Part shown: piece after piece, positions 32,388-36,115 of the stretch
Numbering within the stretch: the first letter of the stretch is position 1
How the letters are laid out: each line of letters opens with the position of its first letter
Source of the DNA: Prevotella sp.
Lineage (GTDB): Bacteria > Bacteroidota > Bacteroidia > Bacteroidales > Bacteroidaceae
Assembly (NCBI GenBank): GCA_017415455.1
Contig: JAFQGS010000018.1
Span: 1 to 36,115, forward strand
DNA length: 36,115 nucleotides
Direction: 5' to 3'
Made by a program: the position numbers and the translations under genes
Notes under the pieces: generated by a model
What the model was told of the DNA's origin: nothing
The model's database searches: none
What the model saw: the letters and a program-made list of their open reading frames with translations, nothing else

Positions 32388-33824
32388 ATGGCAAAGAAAA
32401 CATTTTTCCCACTCTTATTATTGATGTTGATAGGCGTCAGACTTCCTCTTCATGCAAAAAAGGCTGATGCCAATGAACGTCCGCATGTAGTCATAATGAC
32501 CGATGCCGAGACTGATGACCGCTGCTCCATGATTCACGCTTTGCTATATGCTAACGATATGGATATCGCAGCCATCATTCAGACGAACTCCTGCTTTCAG
32601 CGACATGGTTGGAGCAAAGACCCATGGCTCAAGAATATGATTGATGCCTACGGCAAGGTGCTGCCCAATCTCAGGGTTCACGATTCCAGATACCCTTCTG
32701 CCGATTATCTGCATAGCGTATGCTTTGTGGGCGATGAGGACAGAACCCACATTCCGAATATTGGCAAGAGTTTCAAATCGCAATACACAGGAGAACCTGT
32801 CTGCATTAATCCTGTCGAATGGGAAGACACACCTGGCTCCGACAGAATAGTGGAGTTGTTGCTTGATAACGACCCACGCCAGGTAATAATACAATGTTGG
32901 GGTGGCGGCAACACGGCGGCAAAAGCATTTGAAAAACTCAAACGCAAATACCCAAAGCAATATGACAAGGCCATACAGAAGGCTGTGCTATATTGTATAT
33001 GGTATCAAGATGCCGCTGGGCCGTATATAGAAAAAGAGCATCCCGGTGCTACGATTCTGCTCAACCATCACTTCTCTGGCAGTTGGGATTATGGAACAAT
33101 GACCAATACCGGCGCTTTCGTTAAGGATTATCTGCAGAACGATAAAAATCCTTTAGGTTCACTCTACGAGCAACCGTACATCAGCGAAGGCGACACTCCG
33201 GCTTTTCTCTATTGCCTTGGAGGTGCAGGTTTGCGCAGTTGGAAGAATCCGTCATATGGCGGATGGGGCGGACGCTTCTATCGTGTGGACGGAACAAAGA
33301 ACGTTTGGCGTGATACAGGTTTCGGTGAGATTCGTGAATGGATGGAGCATGCGCTGCACGATTTTCAGGCTCGCTTGCAGTGGTGCGTCACTCCAGAATA
33401 TTCCAAGGCCAACCATGCCCCAGTTATCAGTTTGATTAGTCCTGCTGACCTTACCATAAAAAGTGGTGAGACGGTTCGTTTGTCTGCCAAAATCACAGAT
33501 ACCGATAGCATTGACATTGAAGCAGTATGGCAACTGAGAGGAAAGATGTGGGAACAGAAAGGGCGTACAAGAGAAATGTTTCTTGCCAATCCGGCAAAGT
33601 TCATTGAGCGTTGGCGTGCGGGATGGAGCCAGATGCCAGCGGGAACATACGACGGATATGTCGATCTCATATTCGATGAAAAGAAAGCAACGTGCTCATT
33701 TGTTGCCCCAGAGGTTGACAAACCGCAGACCATTCACATACTTCTTGAGGCTTTTGACATGGCGATACCTCGCCTTACAAGTTACCAACGTTATATTATA
33801 ACTGTGGTTCCTGAGAAGAAATAA
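32388..33824 (+). CDS. Exported DUF1593 protein (nucleoside-hydrolase-like)
   Basis: A 478-residue protein with signal peptide MAKKTFFPLLLLMLIGVRLP (ending LHA). The first ~330 residues form the DUF1593 domain, related to nucleoside hydrolases. The acidic motif TDAETDD (DAETDD at residues 39-44) replaces the DxDxxxDD calcium site. Further conserved parts are DSRYPSADYLHSVCFVGDED, IIQCWGGGNTAAKAFEKLKR and LLNHHFSGSWDYGTM. The C-terminal ~110 residues are a beta-sandwich (ISLISPADLTIKSGETVRLS). DUF1593 proteins are common beside pectin genes in Bacteroidota. A hydrolase of glycosides is suspected but not shown to my knowledge. It is the first gene of the operon, with 26 bp to the pectate lyase gene. 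A paralogue follows the lyase. Confidence 0.88.
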   Translation: MAKKTFFPLLLLMLIGVRLPLHAKKADANERPHVVIMTDAETDDRCSMIHALLYANDMDIAAIIQTNSCFQRHGWSKDPWLKNMIDAYGKVLPNLRVHDSRYPSADYLHSVCFVGDEDRTHIPNIGKSFKSQYTGEPVCINPVEWEDTPGSDRIVELLLDNDPRQVIIQCWGGGNTAAKAFEKLKRKYPKQYDKAIQKAVLYCIWYQDAAGPYIEKEHPGATILLNHHFSGSWDYGTMTNTGAFVKDYLQNDKNPLGSLYEQPYISEGDTPAFLYCLGGAGLRSWKNPSYGGWGGRFYRVDGTKNVWRDTGFGEIREWMEHALHDFQARLQWCVTPEYSKANHAPVISLISPADLTIKSGETVRLSAKITDTDSIDIEAVWQLRGKMWEQKGRTREMFLANPAKFIERWRAGWSQMPAGTYDGYVDLIFDEKKATCSFVAPEVDKPQTIHILLEAFDMAIPRLTSYQRYIITVVPEKK

Positions 33825-33850
33825 TATTTATAAACTACAAAAAAGATCAG

Positions 33851-35284
33851 ATGAAAAATACGATAAAAATATTCCTTGCAAGTGCATTGCTGCTTGGCTT
33901 GACCGCAACGGGCATGGCACAGCAACTGGCATTCCCGACAGCCGAAGGTTATGGCAAATATACTCAAGGTGGACGTGGAGGCGTGGTCATCGAAGTGACT
34001 AACCTTAACGACTCAGGCGAGGGCAGTCTGCGTGCTGCTGTCGAGGCGGAGGGACCGCGAATTGTGGTGTTCCGCGTGTCTGGTACAATCGACCTGCAGC
34101 GTCCGCTGACAATCCGAAACCCCTATATCACCATTGCCGGACAGACTGCCCCTGGCGACGGAATATGTCTGAAGCGTCATCCGCTTAATATAGGTGCTGA
34201 CAATGTTATAATAAGACACCTGCGTGTGCGCCTCGGCGATGAGTCAGGGCACGACTATGATGCTGTCAGCTGCCGTGGCAGGAAGAATATCATGCTCGAC
34301 CATCTGTCGGTGTCATGGAGCATCGACGAGACATTGTCAGTATATATGTGCGAGAACGTGACAATCCAGTGGTGTCTTGTCAGCGAGAGCCTCGCTAACT
34401 CTAACCACGTGAAGGGCGCACACGGATTCGGCGGAATATGGGGAAGCAACTATTCTACTTATCACCATAACATGCTGGCACACCACTCAAGCCGCAATCC
34501 GCGATTCGCTTCTGGAGCGGGATTCAACGACTATCGCAACAACGTCGTATACAACTGGGGCTATAACTCATGCTATGGCGGTGAGTATAACCATGTCAGA
34601 ATCCAGAATACTTTCGGCACCTTCGATATCAATATGGTAGGAAACTATTATAAGCCAGGACCAGGCACACAGCCAGGCAAGGTGTCATATCGCATTGCAA
34701 GCCCTTCTTACCGTGAGAGCTTGGACAACTACGGACGCTGGTATATTGCCGATAATGTGGTGGAAGGTAATGCTGCAGTCAGTGCCGACAACTGGAACGG
34801 CGGTGTACAGGTATCGGGTGGCGCAGATCATATTGCTGTCTTGAAACGCCAGAAGCCATGGGATGCCATGCCTATCAGCGAGCAGACAGCTGCAGAGGCT
34901 TATCGCACTGTGCTGCAGAACGTAGGTGCTACTATGCCGAAGCGCGACGCTGTAGACTGCCGCATCATAAAAGAAGCAACAGACGGAACTGCCACTTATG
35001 AGGGCAAGAGCAGCAGCCAAGCAGATAAGCACAAGGGGGCTGGTGGTCCGACTGGCATCATCGATTCGCAGAACGATGTAGGCGGATGGCCTCTGCTGCA
35101 GAGCGCACCTGCTCCAGTAGACACCGACCACGACGGCATGCCTGACGAATGGGAGCGTCGCAATCGCCTTAATCCAAATGATGCATCAGACCGCAACCGT
35201 CTTCATACGTCAGGCTATACAGCCATAGAAGTTTATATTAACGAGCTATGTGGCGAATCTGTCAAAGGAGGATTTGTCAGATAG
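33851..35284 (+). CDS. Exported pectate lyase (PL1-like) with C-terminal calcium repeat
   Basis: A 477-residue protein. The signal peptide is MKNTIKIFLASALLLGLTAT (ending GMA). A parallel beta-helix follows, with the pectate-lyase pattern FPTAEGYGKYTQGGRGGVVI, NVIIRHLRVRLGDESGHDYD (from residue 118), DHLSVSWSIDETLSVY and HVKGAHGFGGIWG (about 185). These belong to the family-1 polysaccharide lyase type. Such enzymes cleave polygalacturonate by calcium-dependent beta-elimination. The C-terminus has a thrombospondin-type-3/EF-like loop DTDHDGMPDEWE at about 423-434, a probable calcium-binding spacer. It lies between two DUF1593 genes in one orientation. No SusC/SusD pair is visible in the window, and it may lie beyond the right edge. 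The enzyme likely acts in the periplasm or on the cell surface. Confidence 0.9.
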   Translation: MKNTIKIFLASALLLGLTATGMAQQLAFPTAEGYGKYTQGGRGGVVIEVTNLNDSGEGSLRAAVEAEGPRIVVFRVSGTIDLQRPLTIRNPYITIAGQTAPGDGICLKRHPLNIGADNVIIRHLRVRLGDESGHDYDAVSCRGRKNIMLDHLSVSWSIDETLSVYMCENVTIQWCLVSESLANSNHVKGAHGFGGIWGSNYSTYHHNMLAHHSSRNPRFASGAGFNDYRNNVVYNWGYNSCYGGEYNHVRIQNTFGTFDINMVGNYYKPGPGTQPGKVSYRIASPSYRESLDNYGRWYIADNVVEGNAAVSADNWNGGVQVSGGADHIAVLKRQKPWDAMPISEQTAAEAYRTVLQNVGATMPKRDAVDCRIIKEATDGTATYEGKSSSQADKHKGAGGPTGIIDSQNDVGGWPLLQSAPAPVDTDHDGMPDEWERRNRLNPNDASDRNRLHTSGYTAIEVYINELCGESVKGGFVR

Positions 35285-35370
35285 AGAGAATTAGTGGTAT
35301 CATAGAATAACAATACTAGCATGGTGCACAGAGCATCAGAAATTTTCAAGCATAAACATATAAAATAGAG

Positions 35371-36115
35371 ATGAGACACATAAAAATCCATTTAACTGCG
35401 ATATTTGCATTCGCCATCGCCCTCCTTCCTGTTCAGTTGCGGGCAGAAGAGCGTCAGCGCGTGATAGTGACCTCTGATGCAGAGATAGACGACGAGTGCT
35501 CGCTGGCACGCTTCATTCTCTATCTCAACGACTTCGATGTAGAAGCCATAATTAGTTCCAGTTCGCAGTATCACGCACACGACCACAACTGGGCGGGAGA
35601 CACATGGTATGTGCCGTACATGCAGGCATACCGTGAAGTATATCCTAATCTTGTGAAGCACGACAGACGCTACCCCTCGCCTGACGCTGTAGACAAGATG
35701 TTCTACATGGGCAATGTGGATACCGTAGACGAGATGGAAAAGGTTACACCAGGTTCGCAGCGCATCGTAGAGGTACTGCTCGACAAGAGCGACCCGCGTC
35801 CGGTATGGCTGCAGGCGTGGGGTGGCACGAACACCATAGCACGTGCACTGAAGACCATCGAAGAGGAGCATCCCGAGGAAATGGAACGGGTAGCGAAGAA
35901 GATACGTTTCTATTTCATCTGGGAGCAAGACAACACTTACCAGCAGTACATACGCAGGGTGTGGGGTAAGTATAATATCCCGACTATCATCAGCGACCAG
36001 TTCATTGCGTATTTCTATCACTGGAAGAAATACCTCCCTTCAGACATCCAGAAGCATCTCGACGGCACATGGATGAACCGTAATATTCTCAAGGGACACG
36101 GCCCGCTATGCTCAC
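35371..36115 (+). CDS. Second DUF1593 protein, 5' part (runs off the window)
   Basis: The frame opens at ATG 35371 and stays open to the last base (248 codons), so the gene is cut by the window edge. Signal peptide MRHIKIHLTAIFAFAIALLP (ending QLRA). The DUF1593 domain begins with VIVTSDAEIDDECSLARFIL (DAEIDD at 36-41), then DRRYPSPDAVDKMFYMGNVD, PVWLQAWGGTNTIARALKTI and FYFIWEQDN. It is a clear paralogue of the gene at 32388 but diverged, as in DDRCS against DDECS and CWGGGNTA against AWGGTNTI. The pair may act on different substrates or bonds of the same polysaccharide. The 86-bp gap to the lyase gene holds no recognisable promoter or terminator, so it is probably in the same operon. Confidence 0.88.
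   Translation, partial: MRHIKIHLTAIFAFAIALLPVQLRAEERQRVIVTSDAEIDDECSLARFILYLNDFDVEAIISSSSQYHAHDHNWAGDTWYVPYMQAYREVYPNLVKHDRRYPSPDAVDKMFYMGNVDTVDEMEKVTPGSQRIVEVLLDKSDPRPVWLQAWGGTNTIARALKTIEEEHPEEMERVAKKIRFYFIWEQDNTYQQYIRRVWGKYNIPTIISDQFIAYFYHWKKYLPSDIQKHLDGTWMNRNILKGHGPLCS

Overview
The window looks like a chromosomal segment from a member of the Bacteroidota, most likely Prevotellaceae (Prevotella, Segatella or a relative). Four things point there. Candidate promoters carry the Bacteroidota -7 element TAnnTTTGC, with one near-perfect TTTG-N19-TACTTTTGC example. Shine-Dalgarno sequences are weak or absent at most genes. Several families are typical of the phylum: DUF4954, DUF1573, Spy-like and PepSY-like periplasmic proteins, a class I fumarase, and a DUF1593/pectate lyase cluster. 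Large envelope and periplasmic proteins are frequent. I saw no tRNA, rRNA, CRISPR array, insertion sequence or phage gene.

Layout. 1-5.9 kb: the end of a DUF4954 left-handed beta-helix protein, a secreted M16 zinc protease and class I fumarase. 6.1-8.2 kb: a DUF454 (YbaN-like) membrane protein, then a three-gene envelope-stress-like operon (sigma factor, single-pass anti-sigma-like protein, Spy/CpxP-like periplasmic protein) closed by a strong terminator. 8.4-12.1 kb: a Nudix hydrolase, an HD-domain phosphohydrolase, a FabK/nitronate-monooxygenase-type flavoprotein and an exported choloylglycine-hydrolase-family amidase. 12.2-17.8 kb: TrmO (minus strand), ClpB, an exported TlpA-like thioredoxin and a BaiN/HI0933-type flavoprotein. 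17.9-19.7 kb: a PepSY-like protein and a YjbQ-family protein (both minus) separated by a 904-bp repeat-rich gap. 19.9-30.0 kb: an iron alcohol dehydrogenase, a thioester-less alpha-2-macroglobulin, a DUF1573 protein, MeaB and IspH. 30.0-36.1 kb: the left part of a pectin-type carbohydrate locus with a membrane-bound beta-propeller/AraC regulator, two DUF1593 proteins and a pectate lyase. The last DUF1593 gene runs off the window.

The most unusual signals are not genes. (1) Two intergenic regions (about 8968-9099 and 19002-19267) are degenerate tandem arrays with a 22-bp period. The second resolves into an 11-bp period in which ten consecutive units share T3, G10 and C11. The region upstream of clpB may be a third, weaker case. 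(2) The pectin locus promoter has a 16-bp direct repeat at a 21-bp period (AraC-like geometry) just downstream of the regulator gene, followed by a G8 tract between that repeat and the -7 element. (3) A 17-bp-arm palindrome overlaps the -7 element of the amidase gene. (4) Two -7 elements sit so close to their start codons that leaderless mRNAs are predicted.

How genes may work together: the regulator at 30.0 kb probably senses a pectin-derived ligand in the periplasm and activates the lyase operon. The sigma/anti-sigma/Spy trio probably reports envelope stress. Most of the rest is housekeeping with local single-gene or two-gene transcription. All functional statements rest on reading motifs by eye; no database search was possible.
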